This document shows positions 24,632-33,264 of a stretch of DNA of 64,000 nt, piece by piece. Under the pieces are notes generated by a model, which was not told the DNA's origin, made no database searches, and saw only the letters and a list, made by a program, of their open reading frames with translations. The stretch spans positions 27,628-91,627 of the forward strand of contig NZ_AKZI01000090.1 in assembly GCF_000293785.1 (NCBI RefSeq), written 5' to 3'. The stretch is from Rhodovulum sp. PH10. GTDB taxonomy: Bacteria > Pseudomonadota > Alphaproteobacteria > Rhizobiales > Xanthobacteraceae. Position 1 is the first letter of the stretch, and the number at the start of each line of letters is the position of its first letter. Position numbers and translations under genes: made by a program.

Positions 24632-25414
24632 TCACTCCTCGACGCCGACCGCGTCGGGGGTTTGCCAGGCGAGCCGCTGGCCGCCGTCGACCGCGATGGT
24701 CTCGCCCGTCACGCTGCGGGCTTTGGCCAGATAGAGCACCGCATCGGCGATCTCCTCCGGCGACGGCCCGCGGGCGAGCGGCACCGCCTTGACCTGCCGG
24801 GCGAAGGCATCGGCCCCCTGGCGCGGCCCCGGAAGCGTCGGGCCGGGCGCCACCGCGTTGACCCGCACGGCGGGGGCGAGCGCCTGGGCGAGCGTCGTCG
24901 TGGCCATGTGCAGCGCGCTCTTGCTCAGGCCGTAGGAGAGGAATTTGGGCGTCGGCTTGTAGACCCGCTGGTCGAGCAGATTGACGATCGACGGATCGGC
25001 CCCCTCGCCCGCCGGCGCCTGCGCGGCAAAGGCCTCGGCGAGAAACACCGGTGCCCGCAGGTTCACCGCCATGTGGCGGTCGAACACGGTGCGGTCGAGC
25101 CGGCCGATCTCGTCGGGCTCGAACTCGGACGCGTTGTTGACCAGGAGCGTCAGCGGCCCGACCGCCGCCACCGCCGCCGGCACCAGCCGCTCGACCGCCG
25201 CGTGGTCGGCGAGATCGGCGACCACCGTCTCGGCCCGGCCGCCCGCTGCGACGATCTCCGCGCACAGCGCGTCCGCCTGCTCGCGCGAGGCGCGCGCATG
25301 CACGGCCACGGCAAAGCCTGCGCGTGCAAGAGCGCCGACGATCGCCCGGCCGATCCGTTGGGCGCCACCGGTGACCAGCGCGGCCGGCGCCGCGACGACA
25401 GCTTGGTTCGACAT
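24632..25414 (-). CDS. SDR-family oxidoreductase (FolM/pteridine reductase-like)
   Basis: 260 aa short-chain dehydrogenase. NADP-binding TGGAQRIGRAIVGAL (TGxxxRIG form with Arg), NNASEF structural motif, and catalytic YGLSKSALHMA (Y-x-x-x-K). The TGGAQRIG motif and LLDQRVYKPTPKFLSYGLSK region are seen in dihydromonapterin/pteridine reductases (FolM), which is the suggested role. ATG 25414 is chosen over the longer frame to 25579 because the family starts just before the Rossmann strand. Convergent with the FeeM-like gene; the 73-base gap between them is GC-rich with T/A runs at both ends (GATTTTTTCG and GTGAAAAAAATC), consistent with a two-way terminator. Confidence 0.85.
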   Translation of the reverse strand: MSNQAVVAAPAALVTGGAQRIGRAIVGALARAGFAVAVHARASREQADALCAEIVAAGGRAETVVADLADHAAVERLVPAAVAAVGPLTLLVNNASEFEPDEIGRLDRTVFDRHMAVNLRAPVFLAEAFAAQAPAGEGADPSIVNLLDQRVYKPTPKFLSYGLSKSALHMATTTLAQALAPAVRVNAVAPGPTLPGPRQGADAFARQVKAVPLARGPSPEEIADAVLYLAKARSVTGETIAVDGGQRLAWQTPDAVGVEE

Positions 25415-25823
25415 CTGGGCCGCTCGTGAGAGATCGCGGGAAGGAGACGGCGGGCGCGGGCACCGCGCTACGGCACCATGGCGGCTTCGCGGGCCGCCGG
25501 CAACACCCTGCCCCGGCAACCGATCGCCAGCGGACACCACGGTGCGTAAACACCGGCGCCCTGCCCCATTCGTAAACATCCGCGGCGCGGGCGGCCGAGC
25601 GTTAACGACCCCTTATCCTTGACGTCCGGTCACTGCCGACCCGCCCCGGGCAGGTAAGGAAAGGTTTACTCGAATGCGGGGATAACCGGAAACACGAAAT
25701 TATCCATTTTTCGCCTTTCGCCAGTCCTGCGGGCATCACGATCGTGGACGACAAGCATCGGCGCTGTCGTCGCGATCCCCGGGGGACGGTGGACGGATCG
25801 AGGCGTGCAGAGGGGAGCCGACA
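25415..25823. other. Intergenic region before the Omp25-like gene
   Basis: 409 bases between divergent genes. Two CGTAAACA words (about 25545 and 25570), and GTTAACGACCCCTTATCC then TTGACG near 25600-25625 that may be promoter elements for the omp gene. No ORF with coding character. Confidence 0.4.
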
Positions 25824-26471
25824 ATGAAGAAGACGACGCTCGCGGGATGGATCGCGGCAACGGCGGCGATGGTCGCCACGGCCCCGACGAGCACCGTGCT
25901 CGGCGCCGATCTCGGCTATGGCGGCTACCGCGGCTATCCGCCGGCGTCCGCGGCGCCTCCCTACGCGGTGCCGATGAACTGGACCGGCCCCTATGCCGGC
26001 ATCAATCTCGGCTATCGCTGGGGCTCGTCGGCGCTCACCACCGATCCGAGCGGTTTCGCCGGCGGCCTGCAGGGCGGCTACAACTATCAGAGCGGCCAGT
26101 TCGTCATCGGCCTCGAGACCGACATCCAGCTCTCCAACGCCGACGACACCTTCGCGGCCTACAAGTTCTCGAATCCGTGGTTCGGCACGCTGCGTGGCCG
26201 GGTCGGCTGGGCGATGAACAACATCCTGCTCTACGGCACCGGTGGCTTCGCCTATGGCGGGCTCGATCTCGACGCCTTCGGCATGTCGGAGAGCAAGACG
26301 CTGACCGGCTGGGCGTTGGGCGGCGGCATCGAGGTGGCGCTCGCGCCGCAATGGAGCGCGCGCGCGGAATACCTCTACACCGACCTCGGCGAGAAGAACT
26401 ACGCGCTGGCCGGCGTCGATGCCGGGCTCGAGTCGAGCATCATCCGCTTCGGCCTGAACTACCGGTTCTGA
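25824..26471 (+). CDS. Outer-membrane beta-barrel protein, Omp25/31-like
   Basis: 215 aa. Signal peptide MKKTTLAGWIAATAAMVATA with predicted cleavage near VLGA-DL, a Tyr/Gly/Pro-rich linker, then an eight-stranded barrel beginning MNWTGPYAGINLGYRWG and with alternating strands (GGLQGGYNYQSGQFVIGLE, LRGRVGWAMNNILLYGTGGF, WSARAEYLYTDLG), ending in the outer-membrane signal FGLNYRF. It is homologous in style to the second barrel of the protein at 61598-63589. Function is probably structural, as in Brucella Omp25/31. Confidence 0.9.
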   Translation: MKKTTLAGWIAATAAMVATAPTSTVLGADLGYGGYRGYPPASAAPPYAVPMNWTGPYAGINLGYRWGSSALTTDPSGFAGGLQGGYNYQSGQFVIGLETDIQLSNADDTFAAYKFSNPWFGTLRGRVGWAMNNILLYGTGGFAYGGLDLDAFGMSESKTLTGWALGGGIEVALAPQWSARAEYLYTDLGEKNYALAGVDAGLESSIIRFGLNYRF

Positions 26472-26504
26472 TCGCGCTCGGCCGATCGAGGCCCGAGACC
26501 AACG

Positions 26505-26534
26505 AGCCGCCGGCGACCCCGGCGGCTTTTTTTT
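26505..26534 (+). terminator. Intrinsic terminator after the Omp25-like gene
   Basis: Stem AGCCGCCGG/CCGGCGGCT with a five-base loop followed by TTTTTTT, 34 bases after the stop codon. Confidence 0.9.
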
Positions 26535-27236
26535 CGTCTTCGCCTCGCGTTCGGATGTCGGTGCGGCACGATGGCGGGTGCCCTCCTCCGGCACCGACGA
26601 ACTGATCACGTGCCGCGGATTTCGCCGCATGTCGGCGCGCCGACCGATGGGCCGAGCGATATGACGAAGACGCGCGCCCTGTCATCATTCCTATAAGACA
26701 TTCGGGCTATTGAATGTGCGGTAGCGACCCTTGCCGCCGATCGTTCGGCAGACGTTTGCTCCGGTACGACGCGCCGGGGCGACGACCAGGACACGACGCC
26801 GGGTACGGCGACGGGGGATGCCACGAGGGCACCGCAGCAGCACCGCGTGGGCAGCGCCACGTGACGACACCGGAGCGGCAACACCGAGTGCCGCCAGGAG
26901 CGCCCGAAGGTCTGCCCGAAGCTGTGCCGGCGTCGACGCGAGCGTCGACGCGCAAGTCGATACGGGGCGCCGCGCAACGCGCCGCCGGAGGCGAGCACCG
27001 AACGACGAACACCGAACGACGAGCACCGTGCGTCCACCCCGCGGCGAGCGGCGTGAACGTCCGGACGTCACGACGGATTTTTCGCTGGAACGGCGGCGTC
27101 TCGACCGGGGCTCTCACCAATGTGGGCGCACCGGCCGCCCCATTCGCCGCAGGTCGCGCCTCACGGATCGCGCATCACACCCTCCTGCCGGTGCCGGGCG
27201 AAAACTGCCGCGGCATCGACGCGCCCTCCCGAAAAC
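26535..27236. other. Long non-coding stretch with short tandem repeats
   Basis: About 700 bases with no supportable gene; the open frames are Arg/Ala-rich translations without RBS. It holds a 14-bp tandem repeat GCACCGAACGACGA / ACACCGAACGACGA (26995-27022, with a partial third copy) and a short GTCGACGCGA duplication (about 26930-26950). The part next to 27237 is downstream of the cold-shock gene. Confidence 0.5.
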
Positions 27237-27449
27237 TCACGAGACGATCAGATTGACCGCCTTGGGGCCTTTGCCCTTCTTGTCCGGCTCGACATCGAAA
27301 CTGATGCGTTGGCCTTCGTTGAGCGACTTCAACCCGGCCCGCTCGACCGCCGTGATGTGCACGAACACGTCCCGTCCGCCGTCGTCCGGCTTGATGAACC
27401 CGTAACCGCGCTCGCTGTTGAAGAACTTGACCGTACCCGCCATTGCCAT
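27237..27449 (-). CDS. Cold-shock domain protein (CspA family)
   Basis: 70 aa single cold-shock domain, an RNA/ssDNA-binding OB fold. Both RNP motifs are visible: KFFNSERGYGFIKP (RNP1) and DVFVHITAV (RNP2), and the protein ends in KKGKGPKAVNLIVS. ATG 27449 has AGGAG 7 bases upstream; ATG 27443 is in frame. The upstream leader to 27682 is about 230 bases with no other gene and could carry cold-responsive structure, but none was identified. Confidence 0.95.
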   Translation of the reverse strand: MAMAGTVKFFNSERGYGFIKPDDGGRDVFVHITAVERAGLKSLNEGQRISFDVEPDKKGKGPKAVNLIVS

Positions 27450-27682
27450 CGGGACACTCCTATCCCATGCTGCTCGTCGTCGGCCCTCGTGGCGCGACGT
27501 GGCTTCGCAGTCCCCTCCCCGAGACCGTGTTCACCCGACCAACTCCCCCGAGATCGCCGGCCGCGCGCGATGCGCGTTCGTGTCCCGCGGTCGCGCCGAG
27601 CGGAGAGCGCGAAAGCCCTTATAACGTTAACATAAAGGTTGCGGGCCAGAAAGAGGAAGCACGGTGCGTTGCATCCCTCGCG

Positions 27683-28540
27683 TCAGTCTTTTGCGATCCA
27701 GTCGAGACGCGCCGCCGCACCGGGGCCGCGCGCGAGCAGCGGAACGAGCCAGTCGAGCAGCGGCGTAAGCTCGTCGGCGAGCCGCCACGGCGGATTGATC
27801 AGCACGAGGCCGGAGGTCGTGAGTCCGTCCGCTTCGCCGCCGACCGAGATCTCCAATCTCATCACCTTCGGAATGCAGGCATCGGCGAGCGTTTGCAGAA
27901 ACGCCTCGCTCTCACGGCGATTTTTCACCGGGTGCCAGATCATGTAGACGCCGCTCGGCCATTTGCGAACCGCTCCCGCGACGGCCTTCGACAGCCGGGC
28001 AAACTCGTCGGGCTTCTCGAACGGCGGATCGATCAGCACCAGGCCACGCCGCTCCTTCGGCGGCAGATAGGCCTTGAGCGCCAGCCAGCCGTCGATCGCG
28101 ATGCGCTTGGCCCGTGCGTCACGCCCGAGCGCACGGGCGAGCGCGCCGGCGGCGCCCGGCTCGAGCTCGCAGGCGACGAGACGATCCTGCGGCCGCATCA
28201 GACGAGCCGCGATCAGCGGTGATCCGGGATAACGAGACGGAATGCCGTTCTGCGATCCGCCCCCACCGCACGCCGCCAGCGCATCGAGATAAGGTGCGAG
28301 CAGCGCGGCAATGGTCTGCGGCATGTCTTTCACGGCGAGCACGCGGCCGATGCCGTCGCGCCATTCGCCGGTGCGGCTCGCCTCGGGGCCGGCGAGATCG
28401 TAGAGGCCGGCGCCGGCGTGGGTGTCGAGCACGCGAAACGCCGCCGGCTTCTCGGCGAGATGCATCAGCACGCGGGCGAGCACCGCGTGCTTGAGAACGT
28501 CGGCGAAATTGCCGGCGTGAAAGGCGTGGCGATAGTTCAT
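27683..28540 (-). CDS. rlmJ: 23S rRNA (adenine2030-N6)-methyltransferase RlmJ
   Basis: 285 aa. Methylates A2030 of 23S rRNA. The characteristic start MNYRHAFHAGNFADVLKHAV is complete, followed by the SAM motif VLDTHAGAGLYDL, an insertion GGSQNGIPSRYPGSPLIAA, and the catalytic motif IV VLIDPPFEKPDEF. The end LINPPWRLADEL...WLVPLLA is also family-typical. Monocistronic, divergent from the RNase T2 gene. Confidence 0.95.
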   Translation of the reverse strand: MNYRHAFHAGNFADVLKHAVLARVLMHLAEKPAAFRVLDTHAGAGLYDLAGPEASRTGEWRDGIGRVLAVKDMPQTIAALLAPYLDALAACGGGGSQNGIPSRYPGSPLIAARLMRPQDRLVACELEPGAAGALARALGRDARAKRIAIDGWLALKAYLPPKERRGLVLIDPPFEKPDEFARLSKAVAGAVRKWPSGVYMIWHPVKNRRESEAFLQTLADACIPKVMRLEISVGGEADGLTTSGLVLINPPWRLADELTPLLDWLVPLLARGPGAAARLDWIAKD

Positions 28541-28923
28541 CTGCGAAACGGTCTTCGTCTGCTCGGGCGTGGATCTTCTCGGAGGCGTGGATCGGTCCGC
28601 CGCCGCCCCCGGCGGGTTCCGGGCGGCACGACGACGGCCGGTGGACGGCGGCGCCTCTCATCGCACGGCAAACGTTTGCTGCCCACCGCATCGGCGCCGC
28701 GTTTTTTTTCGCACGAGACGTCGTGACGCCGCCTCGGGACGAGCCGCTCACCCGTGATGCCGGCCGGCCGCCCGGCGCGCGCCGGGGGGGGTCGACCGGG
28801 CGACGCGATTGTTCTTGTAATGTTCTGCACGCTGCGGTACGCTTCCCAAATACCGTCACAGGAGCCGATCGGCGCGGAACGTCGCGCGAGGGTGGTGGTC
28901 GATCGGTGGTCGGGGGGCGCGAG
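28541..28923. other. rlmJ / RNase T2 intergenic region
   Basis: 383 bases between divergent genes. GC-rich with a run of eight G near 28785, and an AT-richer patch TTGTTCTTGTAATGTTC (about 28809-28825) that may be the promoter for the RNase T2 gene. No gene seen. Confidence 0.4.
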
Positions 28924-29958
28924 ATGTTTTTCGAGCGTGGGGGAATCTTCGAGCGCGCGGGGACGCTGCTCGCTCTCTGTCTTCTTCTGGTGCCGGTGCT
29001 GGTCGGCGCGCCGGCGGCGGCGCAGGACCGCCGGCAAAACACGCCCGGCGCGTTCGACTTCTACGTCCTCGCGCTGTCGTGGTCGCCGTCCTGGTGCGCC
29101 GGCGCGGCCGAGCGGCCGAAGCGCAAGCGACCCGACCCGCAATGCGGCGAGCGGCCCTACGCCTTCGTGGTGCACGGCCTGTGGCCGCAATACGAGCGCG
29201 GCTTTCCGGAATATTGCCAGGTGCCGGCGCCAAGGCTCGACCGGTCGCTGGTGTCGTCGATGCTCGACCTGATGCCGAGCCCGCGGCTCGTCTTCCACGA
29301 ATGGAACCGCCACGGCGTGTGCTCCGGCCTGCCGCCGCGCGGCTATTTCGAGGCGGTGCGCAAGGCGCGCGCGGTGGTGAAGATCCCGGAGGCGTTCATC
29401 GAGCCGGAGACGACGCTGACGGTCGCCCCCGACGAGGTCGAGGCCGCCTTCGTCGCCGCCAATCCGGGGCTCGAGCGCACCGGCATCGCCGTCGGCTGCA
29501 GCCGCAATCGCCTGAGCGAGGTGCGCATCTGCCTCGGCCGCGATTTCGGCTTCCGGCCGTGTCCCGAGGTCGACCGGCGCAGCTGCCGGCGCAAGCAGCT
29601 GGCGATGCCGCCGGTGCGCGGCGCCGATCTCTCGCCGACCGACCCGAGCGCGCCGCGGCGCCCGGCCACCGCCCCGACACCGACGACGCTCCCTGCCGCG
29701 CCGCCACCGGTGACCGGCCCGACGACGGCCCCGGCCGCCGCGATGCCGGTTCCGCCGGCGGCACCGGCCTCGGCGACGCCCGCCGCCCCGCAGCCGCCCG
29801 CCACGGCGACGACATCGCAACCCGATCCGCCGACGCCGCCGGCCACGGCACAGCCGTCCGCCGCCCCGACCCCGCCGTCACCCGCCGAGCCCGATCCGGC
29901 GTCGGCACCCGATCCGGCCGACGACGGTCGGGCCGACGAAGGACAAGAGGAGGATTGA
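28924..29958 (+). CDS. Secreted ribonuclease T2 with Pro/Ala-rich tail
   Basis: 344 aa. Signal peptide (GTLLALCLLLVPVLVGAPAAA, cleavage near residue 33), then an RNase T2 domain with both catalytic blocks: CAS I FVVHGLWPQY (His84) and CAS II FHEWNRHGVCS (His125, Glu126, His130). Cysteines at 58, 74, 98 and 133 fit the family disulfides. It degrades RNA in the periplasm or outside. After residue about 225 the protein is a 120-residue Pro/Ala/Thr-rich low-complexity tail ending in acidic residues (DDGRADEGQEED), not part of the enzyme fold. ATG 28924 is preferred over the longer open frame since the signal peptide starts there. Confidence 0.92.
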   Translation: MFFERGGIFERAGTLLALCLLLVPVLVGAPAAAQDRRQNTPGAFDFYVLALSWSPSWCAGAAERPKRKRPDPQCGERPYAFVVHGLWPQYERGFPEYCQVPAPRLDRSLVSSMLDLMPSPRLVFHEWNRHGVCSGLPPRGYFEAVRKARAVVKIPEAFIEPETTLTVAPDEVEAAFVAANPGLERTGIAVGCSRNRLSEVRICLGRDFGFRPCPEVDRRSCRRKQLAMPPVRGADLSPTDPSAPRRPATAPTPTTLPAAPPPVTGPTTAPAAAMPVPPAAPASATPAAPQPPATATTSQPDPPTPPATAQPSAAPTPPSPAEPDPASAPDPADDGRADEGQEED

Positions 29959-30227
29959 GGAGAAGACCGACGGGAAGGACCGACGGGAAGCACCGACGGA
30001 CACGGGCCGTCGAAAAGGGCCGACGCGGGAATGATCGCGTGGCGAGGCGCGGTGAAGCGCGCGAGGCGAGGTGGAGCGCGCAAGGCGTCGCTCCGAGCGT
30101 CGGCGCCGCCGTTCGGACGGAGGAGGCGTCCCGACACGCCGCGCCGTCATGTGGCGGCGGCGGGGGCCGTCCTGACGACACGTCGTCGGAACGGCCCGCG
30201 AGGATCGACCTGTCGCGGTGTGCCGTC

Positions 30228-31550
30228 TCACGGGAAGGCGAACTTCACCGCGAACAGGAGCGCCAGCACGATCACCGTCGGGGTCGCCTCGCGGAACTTT
30301 CCGGCGATGATCTTTGCCAGCGCATAGGTGATGAAGCCGAGGCCGATGCCGGTGGCGATCGAGTAGGTGAGCGGCATCGCCACCGCCGCCACCACCGCCG
30401 GCGCGTACTCGGTGACGTCGTCCCAGGAGATCTCGGCGAGGCCGCGGGTCATCAGGCAGGCGACGTAGAGGAGCGCGGCCGCCGAGGCATAGGCCGGCAC
30501 CATGCCGGCGAGCGGGGCGAAGAACAGCGCGAGGAGAAACAGCACCGACACCACCGCCGCGGTGAGGCCGGTGCGGCCGCCGGCCGCGACCCCGGACGCG
30601 CTCTCGATGTAGCTGGTGGTGGTCGAGGTGCCGATCAGCGAGCCGAACATCGCGGCGAACGAGTCGGAGATCAGCGCGTGCTTCATGCGCGGCAGCTTGC
30701 CCTCCTCGTCGAGCAGCCCGGCGCGGTGCGTCACCCCGATCAGCGTGCCGGCATTGTCGAACACGTCGATGAACAGGATGCTGAACACCACGATCAGGAA
30801 GGTCGACTCGTGGATCGCCGAGAAGTCGAGCTGCAGGAAGGTCGGCGCGAGCGAGGGCGGCGCCGAGACGACGCCGCCGAAGGTCGCGAGCCCGAGCGGC
30901 AGGCCGATCAGCGTGACGGCGAGCATGCCGAGCAGCGTCGCGCCGAGAATGTTGCGGAAGTTCAGCGCGGCGATCAGCACGAAGCCGAGAATGCAGAGCA
31001 TGGCGGCGGGCTGGCGCAGGTCGCCGAGCGTCACCAGCGTCACCGGATGGGCGACCACGATCTTGGCCTGCTCGAGCGCGATGATGCCGAGAAACAATCC
31101 GACGCCGGCCGAGATCGCGAGCTTGAGATTGTGCGGGATCGCGTTGATGACGAACTCGCGCAGCCGAAACACCGAGAGCAGGAAGAACAGCACGCCCGAG
31201 CAGAACACCGCGGCGAGCCCCTGCTGCCACGAATATTTGTAGGTGAGCACGACGGTGAAGGCGAAGAAGGCGTTGAGCCCCATGCCGGGCGCCAGCGCGA
31301 TCGGATAATTGGCGTAGAGCGCCATCACCATGGTGCTCACCGAGGCGGCGAGGCAGGTGGCGACGAACACCGCGCCCTTGTCCATGCCGGCATTGCCGAG
31401 GATCGTCGGGTTGACGATCACGATATAGACCATGGTGAGGAAGGTGGTGAAGCCGGCGACCACCTCGGTGCGCACCGTGGTGCCGCTCGCCGTCAGCCCG
31501 AACCAGCGATCGAGAAACGAGCCGGCTTTCGGCGCGGCGGTATCGGTCAT
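30228..31550 (-). CDS. AzgA-like purine (guanine/hypoxanthine) permease, NCS2 family
   Basis: 440 aa inner-membrane transporter with about 12-14 helices. AzgA marks: RTEVVAGFTTFLTMVYIVIV at the start, ALAPGMGLNAFFAFTVV, FDNAGTLIGVTHRAGLLDEE (substrate-binding Asp/Thr region), IGTSTTTSYIESASGVAAGG and the C-terminal GFITYALAKIIAGK. These proton symporters take up hypoxanthine, guanine or adenine. ATG 31550 has GGGGAG upstream; the frame is open to 31658 without a match. It neighbours the secreted RNase T2, so a scavenging link (RNA breakdown, then base uptake) is possible but unproved. Confidence 0.92.
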   Translation of the reverse strand: MTDTAAPKAGSFLDRWFGLTASGTTVRTEVVAGFTTFLTMVYIVIVNPTILGNAGMDKGAVFVATCLAASVSTMVMALYANYPIALAPGMGLNAFFAFTVVLTYKYSWQQGLAAVFCSGVLFFLLSVFRLREFVINAIPHNLKLAISAGVGLFLGIIALEQAKIVVAHPVTLVTLGDLRQPAAMLCILGFVLIAALNFRNILGATLLGMLAVTLIGLPLGLATFGGVVSAPPSLAPTFLQLDFSAIHESTFLIVVFSILFIDVFDNAGTLIGVTHRAGLLDEEGKLPRMKHALISDSFAAMFGSLIGTSTTTSYIESASGVAAGGRTGLTAAVVSVLFLLALFFAPLAGMVPAYASAAALLYVACLMTRGLAEISWDDVTEYAPAVVAAVAMPLTYSIATGIGLGFITYALAKIIAGKFREATPTVIVLALLFAVKFAFP

Positions 31551-31856
31551 GGTGCTCCCCTCCCCGTGGTTCCCCGTGCGGCGCGCTCGGCGCGGCGGCG
31601 GGCACGATGCGCGCACGCAGCGCTCCGGTCCATCCGCCGTGCAAGTCGCGCGCCACATTTCTGTGGAACAATGGCGATCGCGCCACGTTGAACGACGGCT
31701 GCGCGGTCCGGTCGGCCGCGTCCCCGCGGGGCATTCGGACGTGCGTCACCCGAGCACGGTCCGAGCTTTCACCACATCGCCCGCGTGTCCGGTCCGTCGC
31801 CCGATCCGGCCGCTCGTCCGGGGCACGGTCGCCAGTACTTTCCGGGGTTCCACGTG
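31551..31856. other. Divergent region between the purine permease and cydA
   Basis: 306 bases holding the promoters of both genes. An AT-richer stretch at 31650-31690 (CACATTTCTGTGGAACAATGG) and GTACTTTCCGGGGTTCC just before cydA are the only non-GC patches. No clear FNR/ArcA box was found by eye. Confidence 0.4.
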
Positions 31857-33248
31857 ATGGACTTCGATCCGGTCGTTCTCGCGCGCATCCAATTCGCCTT
31901 CACCATCACGTTCCACATCATCTTTCCGAGCTTCACCATCGGCCTGTCGGCCTGGATCGCCACGCTCCTGGTGGTCGGCCAACGCACCGGCGATCCCCGC
32001 TATCCGCGCCTCGCCCAGTTCTGGACGAAGATCTTCGCGGTGTCGTTCGCGCTCGGCGTGGTGTCCGGCATCGTGCTCTCCTATCAGTTCGGCACCAATT
32101 GGAGCCGCTTCTCGGTGGTGGTCGGCAACGTGCTCGGCCCGCTGCTCGGCTACGAGGTGCTCACCGCGTTCTTTCTCGAGGCGTCGTTCCTCGGCATCAT
32201 GCTGTTCGGCCTCGGCCGCGTGCCGCGCACGCTGCACACCGCCTCGGCGGTGATCGTCGCGATCGGCACCGCCATCTCGGCGTTCTGGATTCTCTCCGCC
32301 AACAGCTGGATGCAGACGCCGACCGGCCACGTGATGATCGACGGCATCGCCCACCCGCAGGACTGGTGGGCGATCGTCTTCAATCCGAGCTTTCCCTATC
32401 GCCTCGCCCACATGCTGGCGGCCGCCTATCTCACCACCGCCTTCGTCGTGCTCGCGGTCGGCGCCCGCTGGATCCTGGCCGATCGCCACGGCGAGGAGGC
32501 ACGGCTGATGGTGAAGATGGCGGTCGGCATGATCGCCGTGCTCGCCCCCTTGCAGCTCTTCATCGGCGATCAGCACGGGCTGAACACGCTCGAGCACCAG
32601 CCGACCAAGGTCGCCGCGATGGAGGCGCACTGGGAGCGTGGCCCGGCCGACTTCCACATTTTTGCCTGGCCCGACCAGAAGGCCGAGACCAACCGCTTCG
32701 CGATCTCGATCCCGCGGGCCGGCTCGATGATCCTCACCCATTCGTGGGACGGCGTGGTGCCCGGCCTGAAGGACGTGCCACCGGAAGATCGCCCGCCGGT
32801 GCCGAACGTGTTCTTCGCCTTCCGCATCATGCTGGCGATCGGCTTCGCGATGATCTTTCTCGGGCTCGCCGGCGCGGTGCTGTGGTGGCGCGGCGGGCTG
32901 TTCACCACCGGCTGGTTCCTGAAGACGGTGTCCTACACGTGGTGGTTCGGCTTCGTCGCGGTGATCGCCGGCTGGATCGTCGCCGAGAGCGGCCGCCAGC
33001 CATGGATCGCCACCGGCATTCTGCGCACCGCCGACGCCGCCTCGCCGGTGCCGGGCGGCAGCGTCGCCGCCACCCTCGCGCTGTTCGTGCTGGTCTATGG
33101 CGTGGTGTTCTCGATGGGCATCTACTTCATCAACCGGCTGCTCGCGAAAGGCCTCGCCGGGCCGTCGGGCGAGCCGCCGCGCAGCGGCACGCCGCTGCGC
33201 CCGCAGTCGGCCGCCCGCGAGGCGGGCCGCGAGTTCCTCGGGTCCTGA
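31857..33248 (+). CDS. cydA: Cytochrome bd-type ubiquinol oxidase subunit I (CioA-like)
   Basis: 463 aa. Subunit I of a quinol oxidase carrying the b558/b595/d hemes. N-terminal RIQFAFTITFHIIFPSFTIG with the conserved heme-ligand His, then SYQFGTNWSRFS, the FNPSFPYRLAHMLAAAYLTT His, the short Q loop (GDQHGLNTLEHQPTKVAAME) and the C-terminal GWIVAESGRQPWIATGILRT. The short Q loop and overall sequence fit the cyanide-insensitive (CIO) class rather than E. coli CydA, which is about 520 aa. Start at ATG 31857; the open frame begins earlier at 31785. Sixteen bases before cydB. Confidence 0.94.
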   Translation: MDFDPVVLARIQFAFTITFHIIFPSFTIGLSAWIATLLVVGQRTGDPRYPRLAQFWTKIFAVSFALGVVSGIVLSYQFGTNWSRFSVVVGNVLGPLLGYEVLTAFFLEASFLGIMLFGLGRVPRTLHTASAVIVAIGTAISAFWILSANSWMQTPTGHVMIDGIAHPQDWWAIVFNPSFPYRLAHMLAAAYLTTAFVVLAVGARWILADRHGEEARLMVKMAVGMIAVLAPLQLFIGDQHGLNTLEHQPTKVAAMEAHWERGPADFHIFAWPDQKAETNRFAISIPRAGSMILTHSWDGVVPGLKDVPPEDRPPVPNVFFAFRIMLAIGFAMIFLGLAGAVLWWRGGLFTTGWFLKTVSYTWWFGFVAVIAGWIVAESGRQPWIATGILRTADAASPVPGGSVAATLALFVLVYGVVFSMGIYFINRLLAKGLAGPSGEPPRSGTPLRPQSAAREAGREFLGS

Positions 33249-33264
33249 TCGGAGACGATGCGCC

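Noticed and set aside
26606..27405. Several overlapping open frames of 100-220 codons in the 26.5-27.2 kb gap
   Set aside because: Mutually overlapping, low-complexity, no SD or recognisable domain, and one set runs antisense through the cold-shock gene.
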